Shown piece by piece: positions 27,601 to 35,668 of a stretch of 64,000 nt of DNA (within the stretch, counting starts at the first letter, position 1; each line of letters opens with the position of its first letter). The notes below the pieces were generated by a model. It did no database searches. It was not told the DNA's origin and worked only from the letters and a program-made list of their open reading frames with translations. The position numbers and the translations under genes were made by a program. This DNA is from Desulfocapsa sp. (GTDB lineage: Bacteria; Desulfobacterota; Desulfobulbia; Desulfobulbales; Desulfocapsaceae). Location: assembly GCA_022712895.1 (NCBI GenBank), contig JAFLJS010000021.1:1-64000 (forward strand). The letters are read 5' to 3'.

Positions 27601-29776
27601 TGCCGCTTTTCATTGCCAGACAGGCCTGCCAGATTTCTTCCGGGCTGTTTCCAAGCGAGTTGACCATGGCCATTCCGGTGATACTAATTCGCTTTCTAAA
27701 TTCTTTTCTTTTGCTGCTTTTGGGCATAGAAATTTTCTGCTTAGAAGAAGTTTGCAGAGGCGCTTTGGATTCATTTTCTACTAATAGCTGATGTATTTCG
27801 GCAACAGATAAAATTTTATGCAGATCTCCAGCAATGGCACCACTCATAAACTGTCCTTCCTTGTAACAGGTGTCTTCAGGAAGTGGTTCGCCACTATTTG
27901 GATGTACGTTTCGTGCTGCAATCAGCAGACTGCCAATGCTTGTCTCTTCAAGTTGATGCCTGATAGCTGGTTCATTGTTTGTCTGGTGCTGGAGTTCTTT
28001 TTCCAGTAAACGGATTTTTGCGGTTTTGGGAGAAGCAATGGCACGGACACGTAATCCAATGGACTCTCCGGTAAGTGTGGTGTCACCAAATGAAGATTTG
28101 AGAAGTGTCTGTTGATAGAGGGTGCTTAAAGCGCCTGAAGAAACAATTTCACGGGAGGAGAGATAGAGCGTGCCCATCTGTACCCCATCTGCACCCAGAA
28201 GAGCTGCTCTGGCAAGTGAATTGGTGTTGGAGATGCCACCAGCTAGAATAAGGTATCGTTTTGGCTCCTGACCTGTGTATTGTTGCCTTAACTCCATTAT
28301 GGATTGTGCAAGTGTCAGGGTGGAGTGAACACCGACATGGCCTCCGGCTTCCTGACCTTCACAGATCACAATATTGATATTGTGATTCCATGCCATTTGC
28401 AACAGCTCTATGTCGGATGTGACATAAATAACTGTAATACCAAGTTGTTGTAGTTTTTCTGCGTGGGTCGGGGCGCCGGCAGAAATGACAACAAAAGGGG
28501 GCTTGTTTTTCTCAAGCCAGGCTAACTGCTCGCTGCGATACGGATTCTCTGGAAGGGTGATAACATTTATGGCATATGGATGCCCTTGCAATACATTGTC
28601 TAAAGCAGTCAGGTCCTGCTCAAGGTCTTTGATAGATTTAATACCCATGGCAAAGGTTGGTAGACCACCGGCCTGGGCAATTGATTGGGAAAATTCCGGG
28701 ACATCACTGATACAGGCCATGGCTCCCTGAATAAAAGGGTACTGAATACCAAGCACTTCTGTAATTTCTCCTTTCAGCATTTTAGGAATGGCGTTATGAG
28801 CCTCAGCATAAAGACGAGCAGTTTCTTCGGCAAAACGGAGAAGAGCTGTAAAGGTTTCCCGACCAAAACGCTTAATAAAGGAACTTGCAAAAGCAGCTTC
28901 CGGACCTATTGGAATGAGCTGTTTGCCATCAAAGTCAGCCTGTAGAGGAGAGATGATTTTTGAAGTAATGGAGGTTGCTAGTTTCTCTACCGTGTTGAAA
29001 GGGGTGGCAGCAGAAGTATTCACCAACTGCCTGATTGCTTTTACTGCTGGGGAATTGCCTTTATCAAAGAGCCTAAGCTGCAAGTTTGGTGCAAGTTCTA
29101 CCGTAGAGGTATGGTCTATTCTGATATTTGAGATTTTCTTTGCAAGACTACTTTGTGAACCGAGCATTGTATCAGTGAGCCAGTGGAGACTTTCAAAAAC
29201 AATCCGTGATATTCCACTAGTCAGGCAGGCGCTGGCCCCTTCCGGGGTCGCGATTCCTCCCCAGATATGAACCGCAGGTTGCAAAGGATCTTTTCTTACA
29301 ACTTGTTCCAGGTGTGAAAGAAGGGTCAAGATTGTTTCTGAACAGATAACGCCAGACGATTCTGAACCTTTAATGGCCAAGCCGGATATTGGAGAAGGCT
29401 GTGTCAGGCATGTATGAATAAAGGGCAGATCGCCTGTGATTACATTGCAATTAAGAGAGTCGTGATTCGAGACTTGCTGAAAAAATGTCTCAGAGGTGTG
29501 GAGTGATAATTGTTGGAAGTACTCCACCCAGATGGTTTTCGTTTTATTGTCTTTGAGTAACGCTGTGACTACTGGAGAGAAGAATTGATTTAGAGAGAGC
29601 TTTAATTCAACACCAGTAAAGTCTTGAATATCCTGCGTGAGTTGGTCGGTGGAGAGTTGAGAAACATCTAAAATGATTTGTAGATTGTTTTTTTGTATGA
29701 GCTCTGCAACAGAGTGTGTAAAATGTTGGGGTTGCCACACATATACAAGTGATCGTATGGCCAGTTTGTTTGACAT
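21668..29776 (-). CDS. Iterative type I PKS/PUFA-synthase-like megasynthase: pseudoNMO-NMO(ER)-KS-AT-ACP-ACP-KR-DH
   Basis: NMO: IQYPFIQGAMACISDVPEF...CEGQEAGGHVG...LAGGISN...GADGVQMGT. KS: TTACASSLTAL, HATATHMGD, KSQIGHTLGASG. AT: FSGQGTHYPQMG, GHSMGE, AFHS. Two ACPs: DLAIKSSRIPIIVD (x2). KR: ISGGAQGVTSYLA, SSVAAIGGNVGQGNYCIANRAM. DH: LADHKPSKLLRHPIMSAIMAMEA. Confidence 0.88.
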   Translation of the reverse strand: MSNKLAIRSLVYVWQPQHFTHSVAELIQKNNLQIILDVSQLSTDQLTQDIQDFTGVELKLSLNQFFSPVVTALLKDNKTKTIWVEYFQQLSLHTSETFFQQVSNHDSLNCNVITGDLPFIHTCLTQPSPISGLAIKGSESSGVICSETILTLLSHLEQVVRKDPLQPAVHIWGGIATPEGASACLTSGISRIVFESLHWLTDTMLGSQSSLAKKISNIRIDHTSTVELAPNLQLRLFDKGNSPAVKAIRQLVNTSAATPFNTVEKLATSITSKIISPLQADFDGKQLIPIGPEAAFASSFIKRFGRETFTALLRFAEETARLYAEAHNAIPKMLKGEITEVLGIQYPFIQGAMACISDVPEFSQSIAQAGGLPTFAMGIKSIKDLEQDLTALDNVLQGHPYAINVITLPENPYRSEQLAWLEKNKPPFVVISAGAPTHAEKLQQLGITVIYVTSDIELLQMAWNHNINIVICEGQEAGGHVGVHSTLTLAQSIMELRQQYTGQEPKRYLILAGGISNTNSLARAALLGADGVQMGTLYLSSREIVSSGALSTLYQQTLLKSSFGDTTLTGESIGLRVRAIASPKTAKIRLLEKELQHQTNNEPAIRHQLEETSIGSLLIAARNVHPNSGEPLPEDTCYKEGQFMSGAIAGDLHKILSVAEIHQLLVENESKAPLQTSSKQKISMPKSSKRKEFRKRISITGMAMVNSLGNSPEEIWQACLAMKSGISEIPEDKWNHEEIFNADSITEGKTYCKVGAFLSLDIARKELGIPPHDFRTMTASTKLTLWLAHKAIHNSTLLDSATPRHRIGVIVSQNAGEMGSTTADLSIFARAKSIADSIRKECNLTSEQSESLEEVIRSNHLAIDDTTLLGRLNCAAAGFICNKYGFTGPSYSVTTACASSLTALYNGIQLIQNGVLDAAIIGGGEELLIQASFIEFSALGALAGKGYDNQDPAAFSRPFDAERSGMVLGEGGGLIVIERESIARQRKAPILAHITGVGASNNHQGMVESVAGTQKIAIKTSFQEAGYEPDQIDMVECHATATHMGDREEVNALKDIFPPDSDVVLSSFKSQIGHTLGASGINSLIRGICAMHAGIFPPTLNYKNPDPSIGLEEAGFRVCREPEQWPNHPDRPKRFEVNAFGFGGANYVVQIEDEQWHKQKTEGNIETPMPLSTTTQTTADAPTCGVSFFKTQLNNQPFRIASITQPNQPFNLKNVISPYLQDFTDLAFKQKKELAKLGVTVSREVKNPTALALIFSGQGTHYPQMGKKLYHTFPVIRQWMDTLAKLAEFDILQLLFQKDDGKLQQTEYQQPSLFLLEYAIYKQLNAFGLQPTAMAGHSMGELTALCVAGCFSYEDGFNFIHKRAQCMAKASRMVDDPGTMLAVSAPEAYLNEKLGDNAHLFITNFNSPSQTVIGGSNKEIERFKKTLDQDRHWNTQLPVSMAFHSPTMKIIREELGEYLSHMDVRPPQVPVLSNTTCQPYPNDATGIKKTILSHLESPVHWQDNVLSLVNDFGCGQFLEIGPQDTLCTLIRDCAPKVHCFNSCSAEDEVLTLKKSISSLYVKQCISPDDVHNISLLQNAKVSKHAISKEAIWNIIQQEIYSYALHGTERHLKPAIIRAIRQQIDPNFDKKMLAAYMPTDFIPSTCTDTIATSTISVPIAQDTNILEQVIQIIMNATGYDRDEIQAEMDLRNDLAIKSSRIPIIVDEAEKRFNITTTLEDFLTVRTVRDLADRIVELMAIEDSPPPGTASRLPDPSTTTTEPNGSKTIARDNLILEQVIQIIMDATGYERDEIEAEMDIRDDLAIKSSRIPIIVDAAERTFNITTTLEDFLTVRTVRDLANRITAFMESNEFHVSMNSVPIAPVVASATDHVHSTISSPENGINRLRYQLEEVTQTEEKKLQIDPGSRILLLSFTSTNHSRKFKDSFTTTYDSEVISLQVDKQQQDGFINLFDPDDVIRAMDKLAKDGPLTGIILISDKHTEHHYSPLEINSLVTGFFILFQQFLKSASRKFCIHIHSNNNGSHGESLFSESILGLHLTAAKEYKTLYLRSLTIGDNSSMHSVIPFSFDLTNPFIELFIKDQHIYACKMTRQALTIPEFPSMTLSNNDVIIISGGAQGVTSYLARSFAPFGCTLILLGRSSLHDLITLDDVPTDFDKKQQFITSYLKRNYENLSPRELNVKRQEVLTSLEIQKNLAKIEQLGATVQYISCDVTQRVQVSEAINTITRQHGTITGIIHGAGIINDSFITLIKPGMFKEVMDVKLLGAIHLLQSVEKKGLRFALALSSVAAIGGNVGQGNYCIANRAMSAYWHTFKKNNKSIRTKVFWLPPIEGAGMVENQEIKDILQQNMGDNIFLEVHEAAEIILRELLCGPSDDCLIIPLRDMPQTKTILTDPIKPNEHWFNLEKMPMLDTIKHLDLRKKTLYATRTLSSRRDLWLADHKPSKLLRHPIMSAIMAMEAFLETSLILFPHLQVTGLRNVKLLNMIECPPEKDTLIHLFCQGQPTNTSQQMCTVEMKRDRRFPPKTAEASLDTYFLAQVLANTSRPHLGRQELTNVPQTVLVNQQEIKEQYGQYSNLTNRYQVLNTITTCGQDTIQGTMIYPEVDDFSEDLTFIFHYPHYLLEALMQISLFFTNFKNNGTPRTTVPVAMDNISFSRNCRAGEKLTLDGKLTREDKTGTTWDMCGVDNDGLIIMKVNGLQMKWVE

Positions 29777-30143
29777 TATGAGTAAACTCCAAAGGTACGC
29801 TATTTGGTTTCAAGGTGGACGGTGTCTATTTTTCTGTTGTGATTCGATACTTGCTGGAAGTTTTAAGTTGATAGCTGAATTTTTCTAACTATGTAAAAAG
29901 AATAAAAATAATTTAACATGAAGAGAGAGCTGTTTTCAAGTAATAGATAGTGTAGAGTCAAGGGTTGAGTAAAAAAAAATGAGGTGTTTTGGGCTCGAGA
30001 TTCGATTTGTTTGTGTTTTGAAGCAACCTGAATGTGACGCATCCTATTGTTTTTATAGGATAAGTTTTAGAAAGGTCTTTTTGAGGTAGGTGTTTGTCTG
30101 TTTTTTTATGAGATACCGGGATGTTATCCTTATGGACAATTAG

Positions 30144-31196
30144 ATGACAAATATTCTATATGGAGTTCACGGAATTGGCCATGGGCATGCCGTCAGGGCG
30201 CTTACTGTTGCCCGTTCTTTTCCGCAGCATAATTTTCTGTTTATCAGTGATAGTGACGGGTATGAAATGTTACACCCGGAGTATAAGGTGTGCAAGTTGG
30301 CGACTAATGGAAGCCCAGCTTTTGGGCATGTGATGCCTTATTCTGGAGCGATTATTTCTTATTGTAAGAACCTTCTTGCCGGTAAGGAGGAGATGGGAAA
30401 AGTCATGCAAGCTATCGAACGGTTTCAGCCTGACCTGGCTGTCACCGACTATGAACCAAATCTTGCCAAAATTTGTCGTAAAACGGGTCTGCCTTGTCTG
30501 TCTCTTGATCATCAACATGTTGCCAGTTTTGGTTCTTTGCAACTCCCCGTTAGCAAAATTTTTGATCTTGCTCTCCTTCGTATTGCCATCTGGATGCAAT
30601 TTCGTGATATACAGAATCATATGATTATTTCATTTTTTAATCCTGTGATAAGGGCTAAAGGCCAGGTGAAAGTGTTTCCTCCGATCCTTCGTGCAAAAGT
30701 AATTGAGAGAGTTGCAACAGAAGGGGATCATGTCCTTGCATATCACGGATACTCTACGACATCTGAATTCCACAAATTTCTCTTATCACTTCCCTATCCT
30801 GTTCGTTGTTATGGGATGAATGAGGACAAAGTGATTGCTAATGTGACATATAGGGAAAATTCTACGGATCATTTTCTGGATGATCTTGCTTCTTGTCGGT
30901 ATGTAATGAGTACCGCCGGGCACACCCTGCTTTCTGAGGCGCTTTATTTTGGGAAACCTGTGATGGCATTTCCCATTCGTAATGCTTGTGAACAGTTTAT
31001 TAACGGCTACTATCTGGAAAAAAATGGCTATGGGCTTATGAATGATGCCTTTCATCCATCATTTGATATTCTCAATATTTTTGAAAGAAACAGGGCAGCG
31101 TATAAAAAGAATATTCAAGAGAATTCTTTTTGTGGAAACGAGACAGTAATGACTGTTCTGAATCGTTATTTTAATAGCAAGGAATATAGTGCCTAA
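30144..31196 (+). CDS. GT28/MurG-like glycosyltransferase (MJ1255-type)
   Basis: MTNILYGVHGIGHGHAVRAL; YVMSTAGHTLLSEALYFGKPVMAFPI donor-binding motif. Confidence 0.8.
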   Translation: MTNILYGVHGIGHGHAVRALTVARSFPQHNFLFISDSDGYEMLHPEYKVCKLATNGSPAFGHVMPYSGAIISYCKNLLAGKEEMGKVMQAIERFQPDLAVTDYEPNLAKICRKTGLPCLSLDHQHVASFGSLQLPVSKIFDLALLRIAIWMQFRDIQNHMIISFFNPVIRAKGQVKVFPPILRAKVIERVATEGDHVLAYHGYSTTSEFHKFLLSLPYPVRCYGMNEDKVIANVTYRENSTDHFLDDLASCRYVMSTAGHTLLSEALYFGKPVMAFPIRNACEQFINGYYLEKNGYGLMNDAFHPSFDILNIFERNRAAYKKNIQENSFCGNETVMTVLNRYFNSKEYSA

Positions 31197-31245
31197 AAAT
31201 AGTTACATGATACCATCAGACTGTTTCTTTTCCTAAGGTGCGGAT

Positions 31246-34200
31246 ATGAGTTTTTGGCAGAAAATTTTCCACACCCTGGGAAATGTTGTTTTCGCTTATG
31301 GTCGGGAGAGCAAAACAATATTGGAAGCCTCTTTGTTTGATGTTGAGTATTATCGTGAACAAAATCCAGAACTGCGTAAGTCAGACCTCAATCTGTTACG
31401 TCACTATCTTATAAGGGGTTTTTGGGGAGCCAGTGACCCTCATCCTCTGTTTAGTACATCGTTTTATCTGGAGAGTAATCCTGATGTGGCTGCATTGGGG
31501 TGTAATCCATTCATTCATTATTTCAAACATGGTTATAAAAAGAGGCGATCTCCCCATCCTTTATTTGATATTGACTACTATCTTACTAACAACTCTGATA
31601 TCGAACAGGCAGCTGTCGAACCTCTCGGGCATTATGTCAAGTATGGTTATAAAGAGAGGCGATCTCCCCATCCTTTATTTGATATTGACTATTATCTTAC
31701 TAACAACCCTGATATTGAACAGGCAGCTGTTGAACCTCTCGGGCATTATGTTAAGTATGGTTATAAAGAAAGGAGATCTCCTCATCTCCTGTTTGATGTT
31801 TCCTATTATCTTGCCAATAACCCGGATGTGAAGAAAAAGGGAATCGATCCTCTCGGTCATTATCTCAAGTACGGTTATAAGGAAAAAAAGTCTCCCCATC
31901 TTCTGTTTGATGTTTCCTATTATCTTGCCAATAATCCGGATGTAGAGAAGACGGGAATCGATCCTCTCAGCCATTATCTCAAGTACGGTTATAAAGAGAG
32001 AAGATCTCCGCACCTCCTGTTCGATATATCGTATTATTTTGCCAATAATCCGGATGTTGACCATACTGAGATTGATCCCCTTACCCACTATCTTGAACAT
32101 GGCTACAAAGAAAAAAGAGATCCTCATCCGCTGTTTAATACTTTTTTTTATTGCTACAGATATAAAGATAGAATTGGTGAAAAGTGGAATCCACTTCTGC
32201 ATTTCTGCCGCTATGGACTACGGGAAAGAACCGATCCAAATCCACTTTTCAATACCACATACTATCTACAGCAGAACTCTGAAGTCATCAGATCTGGGGT
32301 AAATCCTCTGGTTCATTTTCTTGAAAATGGATACAGACATGGAGAAGACCGTTACACCTATAAAAAACGTCAGGAAAGAAAAATAAAAACCATATGTATT
32401 GTCGGGCACTGGTTGCCTCGTTTTGATCATGATTCAGGCTCATTACGACTCTATCGGATGATCCAGGTGCTGGTGATGTCTGGGTATACTGTTGTTTTAT
32501 GGGCTCGATCCCGGCCTGATGATGAACGGTATGTTAGAGCTTTTACAGAACTTAATGTAGCACTCCCGTACCAGAAAGATGGATTTACGAATTTTCTGGA
32601 GGAAAAAGGTTCCACCATTGATCTTGTCATTCTTTGTAGACTGAACGTGGCGAACCAATTGCTTGATACTGTTTTGGCCATGACAGATGCCAGAATTGTT
32701 TTTGATACTGTGGATCTTGCCTATTTGAGAAAAGAGCGAATGGCAAAGATTCTGGGAGAACCGGTTGACACAAGCGCCAAATCACAGGAATTACATATTT
32801 GTCGTTGTGTCGACGAGGTTATGGTTGTCAGTCCCGTCGAGAAAAAGATGCTTGAAGGGGAAGGATTGGAGGGGAGCGTATCCATTGTCACCAATATTCA
32901 CTCTTTAAAACCTTCCTGTAAATCCTTTACGGATAGAATCGGATTGATGTTTATTGGAGGTTTTGACCATCAGCCTAATGTTGATGGTATTCTCTGGTTT
33001 GTGGAGACGATATTACCGATTATACGAAATCAGTTAGTGGGTATTCACCTGGATATTGTTGGTAGCTCTCCTCCAGATTCTATTCTGGCATTGGCCTCTT
33101 CACATATTAATGTCACCGGCTACGTAATGGATGTAACATCCTATTTTGAAAAAGCCAGGATATTCGTCAGTCCTTTACGGTACGGTGCTGGAGTTAAAGG
33201 GAAAATCGGGCAAAGTATGGCTTTTGGGCTGCCAGTGGTGACAACATCCATAGGTGCGGAAGGGATGTATCTTGAAGATGGCGTCAGTGCAATGATTGGC
33301 GATGACGAAAAACTCTTTGCTGACAAAGTTATAACTCTTTATGAGAATGAACGTCTGTGGAAAGCACTCTCTAAAAATGCGAGGGGAGTAATTGAGCGCT
33401 ACTTTACTCCAGAGGTAGTGAAAAATGCCTTGCTTGACGTGATTGAAAATGAGAAAGGGAAGCAGAACAAACGGCAAAAAGAAGAAAAGGAAATTGACGC
33501 ATTATTGCAGGCATTACATTTTTTTACTACTGAGTCTCCCCTTGTCTCTATCATTATTCCAACCTTTGGTCAGCCCCTTTATACACTGAAATGTTTGTAC
33601 TCAATAATGCAAAGTCTACCAGAAGTGAAGGTGGAAATCATAGTCATTGACGATGCGTCAGAAGATAGTCGAATGGGGAAGTTGGCCAATATACCTGGAC
33701 TTCAACTGCTCAGACAGGAGAATAATTTAGGGTTTATTGGCTCAGTTAATGGTGGCGCTCGGCAGGCTCGTGGAGAATTTCTGCACTTTTTGAATAATGA
33801 CACAGAGGTGAGGAAGGGATGGCTTGACAGCATGGTGAAGCTGTTTGAGGCCCATGCTGATTGTGCGATGGTCGGGTCAAAGCTTGTGTATCCAGATGGA
33901 CGTTTGCAAGAGGCTGGGGGCATTATTTGGCGGGATGGTTCGGCATGGAATTATGGACATTCAGATGATCCTGAAAAATACCTGTATAATTATGTTAAAG
34001 AAGTAGATTATGTCTCCGGGGCTTCGTTACTAATAAAGAAACAACTGTTCAATGCGTTGGGAGGAATGAACGAGTTATACGCGCCTGCATATTATGAAGA
34101 TGTTGATCTCGCATTCTCCGTTCGAGCAGCTGGAGGGAAAGTATATTATCAGCCAGCATCTGTGGTGGTGCATTATGAGGGTGTATCCCACGGAACGAAT

Positions 34201-34725
34201 TGCAGTGCTGGGATCAAGGGCTTTCAGGTCGTAAATAAGGATAAATTTTATAAGCGTTGGCAGAAGGAACTTGAAGCGGAACATTTTGTGCGTGGTGAAC
34301 ATGTGTTTCATGCTAGAGATCGGACAAATAATCGTCGAATAGTGTTACTTGTAGAACCGTTACCTGTAACTCAAAAAACTGTAATATGGACAAGCGCCAT
34401 CGTAAATAATATACAATCACTGGTAGATTTGAATGCAAAGTATTTTTCTAGGAGTCTGCATACAAAACCATTGGAGTTTTCTCTGGTGCAGAGTCGTGGG
34501 ATGGAAGTTGTTTTTGCCATGGAAGGTGACGAGTGCATAATCCACGACCAGAATATCTGGGAAAAGGTTGATCTGGTGGTCTGCTCGTCTGATTTGGAAA
34601 AGAAAGAAATACACGTATCTTATCCTGAATTGGATGTGAGAATCCTTCCTCTACATGTGTTGGTTGAGTGTGCTGGGGGCAAAAAAGACAATATCGTGAA
34701 TATCTTAAGTGAGTATCTGAGCTGA
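31246..34725 (+). CDS. Multidomain glycosyltransferase: nine ~38-aa FDxxYYLxxNPDV repeats + GT4-like domain + GT2 (rhamnosyltransferase-like) domain
   Basis: Repeats such as [40 protein letters not shown]4: [36 protein letters not shown]2: [11 protein letters not shown]...IVIDDASED...FLNNDTEV...[15 protein letters not shown]. Confidence 0.88.
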   Translation: MSFWQKIFHTLGNVVFAYGRESKTILEASLFDVEYYREQNPELRKSDLNLLRHYLIRGFWGASDPHPLFSTSFYLESNPDVAALGCNPFIHYFKHGYKKRRSPHPLFDIDYYLTNNSDIEQAAVEPLGHYVKYGYKERRSPHPLFDIDYYLTNNPDIEQAAVEPLGHYVKYGYKERRSPHLLFDVSYYLANNPDVKKKGIDPLGHYLKYGYKEKKSPHLLFDVSYYLANNPDVEKTGIDPLSHYLKYGYKERRSPHLLFDISYYFANNPDVDHTEIDPLTHYLEHGYKEKRDPHPLFNTFFYCYRYKDRIGEKWNPLLHFCRYGLRERTDPNPLFNTTYYLQQNSEVIRSGVNPLVHFLENGYRHGEDRYTYKKRQERKIKTICIVGHWLPRFDHDSGSLRLYRMIQVLVMSGYTVVLWARSRPDDERYVRAFTELNVALPYQKDGFTNFLEEKGSTIDLVILCRLNVANQLLDTVLAMTDARIVFDTVDLAYLRKERMAKILGEPVDTSAKSQELHICRCVDEVMVVSPVEKKMLEGEGLEGSVSIVTNIHSLKPSCKSFTDRIGLMFIGGFDHQPNVDGILWFVETILPIIRNQLVGIHLDIVGSSPPDSILALASSHINVTGYVMDVTSYFEKARIFVSPLRYGAGVKGKIGQSMAFGLPVVTTSIGAEGMYLEDGVSAMIGDDEKLFADKVITLYENERLWKALSKNARGVIERYFTPEVVKNALLDVIENEKGKQNKRQKEEKEIDALLQALHFFTTESPLVSIIIPTFGQPLYTLKCLYSIMQSLPEVKVEIIVIDDASEDSRMGKLANIPGLQLLRQENNLGFIGSVNGGARQARGEFLHFLNNDTEVRKGWLDSMVKLFEAHADCAMVGSKLVYPDGRLQEAGGIIWRDGSAWNYGHSDDPEKYLYNYVKEVDYVSGASLLIKKQLFNALGGMNELYAPAYYEDVDLAFSVRAAGGKVYYQPASVVVHYEGVSHGTNCSAGIKGFQVVNKDKFYKRWQKELEAEHFVRGEHVFHARDRTNNRRIVLLVEPLPVTQKTVIWTSAIVNNIQSLVDLNAKYFSRSLHTKPLEFSLVQSRGMEVVFAMEGDECIIHDQNIWEKVDLVVCSSDLEKKEIHVSYPELDVRILPLHVLVECAGGKKDNIVNILSEYLS
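31330..32352 (+). repeat. In-frame tandem repeat array (9 units of ~114 bp)
   Basis: Units at 31558-31671 and 31672-31785 differ at 8 of 114 positions, only one non-synonymous by my hand count. Confidence 0.9.
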
Positions 34726-34837
34726 TAAAATTCGCTGATTTGTCTGGAATCCTATGCTATTGTTTCTTCAAGACTGACATAAAATAAGCTAAAAGAGCCA
34801 TTTTCCTTATCGTTTCTCGGAGCTGTAAAGTATACAT

Positions 34838-35668
34838 ATGAATCCTCACGCTCAACATCCTTCTTCTCTGGCCGCAATGTGGCGTTCTATTTATTGCAAC
34901 CGAAGTCTGATCTGGCAGTTGATGCAACGAGAGATTGCAGGGCGCTATAGGGGATCGATTCTTGGAATTAGCTGGTCGTTTTTCCAACCTCTGTTGATGT
35001 TGGCTGTTTATACTTTTGTTTTCTCCGTGGTGCTGAAAACGACATGGAGAGGAGAGGTGAGTGACGGAAAGGTGAATTTTGCAATCATTCTTTTTTCGGG
35101 ACTGATAGTGCATGGGCTTTTTTCCGAATGCATTAACCGGGCGCCAAACCTGATTCTGACCAGTATTAACCTGGTAAAGCGAGTTGTTTTTCCACTGGAA
35201 ATTCTTGCGGTGGTCATGATTGGTGTGACTGTCTTTCATCTCATTGTCGGGTTGTTGATTCTCTTTGCGGCGATGCTGCTTTTTGGTTTGGATTTTCATG
35301 GAACCATTTTTTACCTGCCTCTGGTGTTGTCTCCTCTGATTCTCATGACATTGGGATTAACCTGGTTTCTGGCAGCGGCAGGGGTGTATTTGCGTGATCT
35401 AGGGCATATCGTGGTAGTTGTGTCAACAGTTCTTCTTTTTCTCTCTCCAGTTTTTTATCCGATATCAGCGGTACCTGGACAGATCCGCATATTGATATAT
35501 TTGAATCCTCTGACTTTTATTATTGAGCAGGTTCGAGCTGTTCTTATCTGGGGGGAAGCACCTGCCTGGTCTGGGTTGGTTGTCTATGGGGTATGCAGTT
35601 TATTTGTCGTCTGGTTTGGATTTTATGTGTTTCAATGGACAAGAAAGGGGTTCTCAGATGTCCTCTAA
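34838..35668 (+). CDS. wzm: ABC-2 type polysaccharide export permease (Wzm/TagG-like)
   Basis: LIWQLMQREIAGRYRGSILGISWSFFQPLLMLAVYTFVFSVV; six hydrophobic segments; followed by the cognate ATPase. Confidence 0.88.
   Translation: MNPHAQHPSSLAAMWRSIYCNRSLIWQLMQREIAGRYRGSILGISWSFFQPLLMLAVYTFVFSVVLKTTWRGEVSDGKVNFAIILFSGLIVHGLFSECINRAPNLILTSINLVKRVVFPLEILAVVMIGVTVFHLIVGLLILFAAMLLFGLDFHGTIFYLPLVLSPLILMTLGLTWFLAAAGVYLRDLGHIVVVVSTVLLFLSPVFYPISAVPGQIRILIYLNPLTFIIEQVRAVLIWGEAPAWSGLVVYGVCSLFVVWFGFYVFQWTRKGFSDVL

Noticed and set aside
24161-27791. Plus-strand ORFs of 130, 185 and 182 aa inside the megasynthase
   Set aside because: Antisense shadows of a high-confidence PKS reading frame; no family motifs in the translations.
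31330-32352. Regular ~114-bp direct repeats resembling an array
   Set aside because: Not CRISPR: repeats are contiguous, in frame and translate to a conserved 38-aa motif with no spacers.
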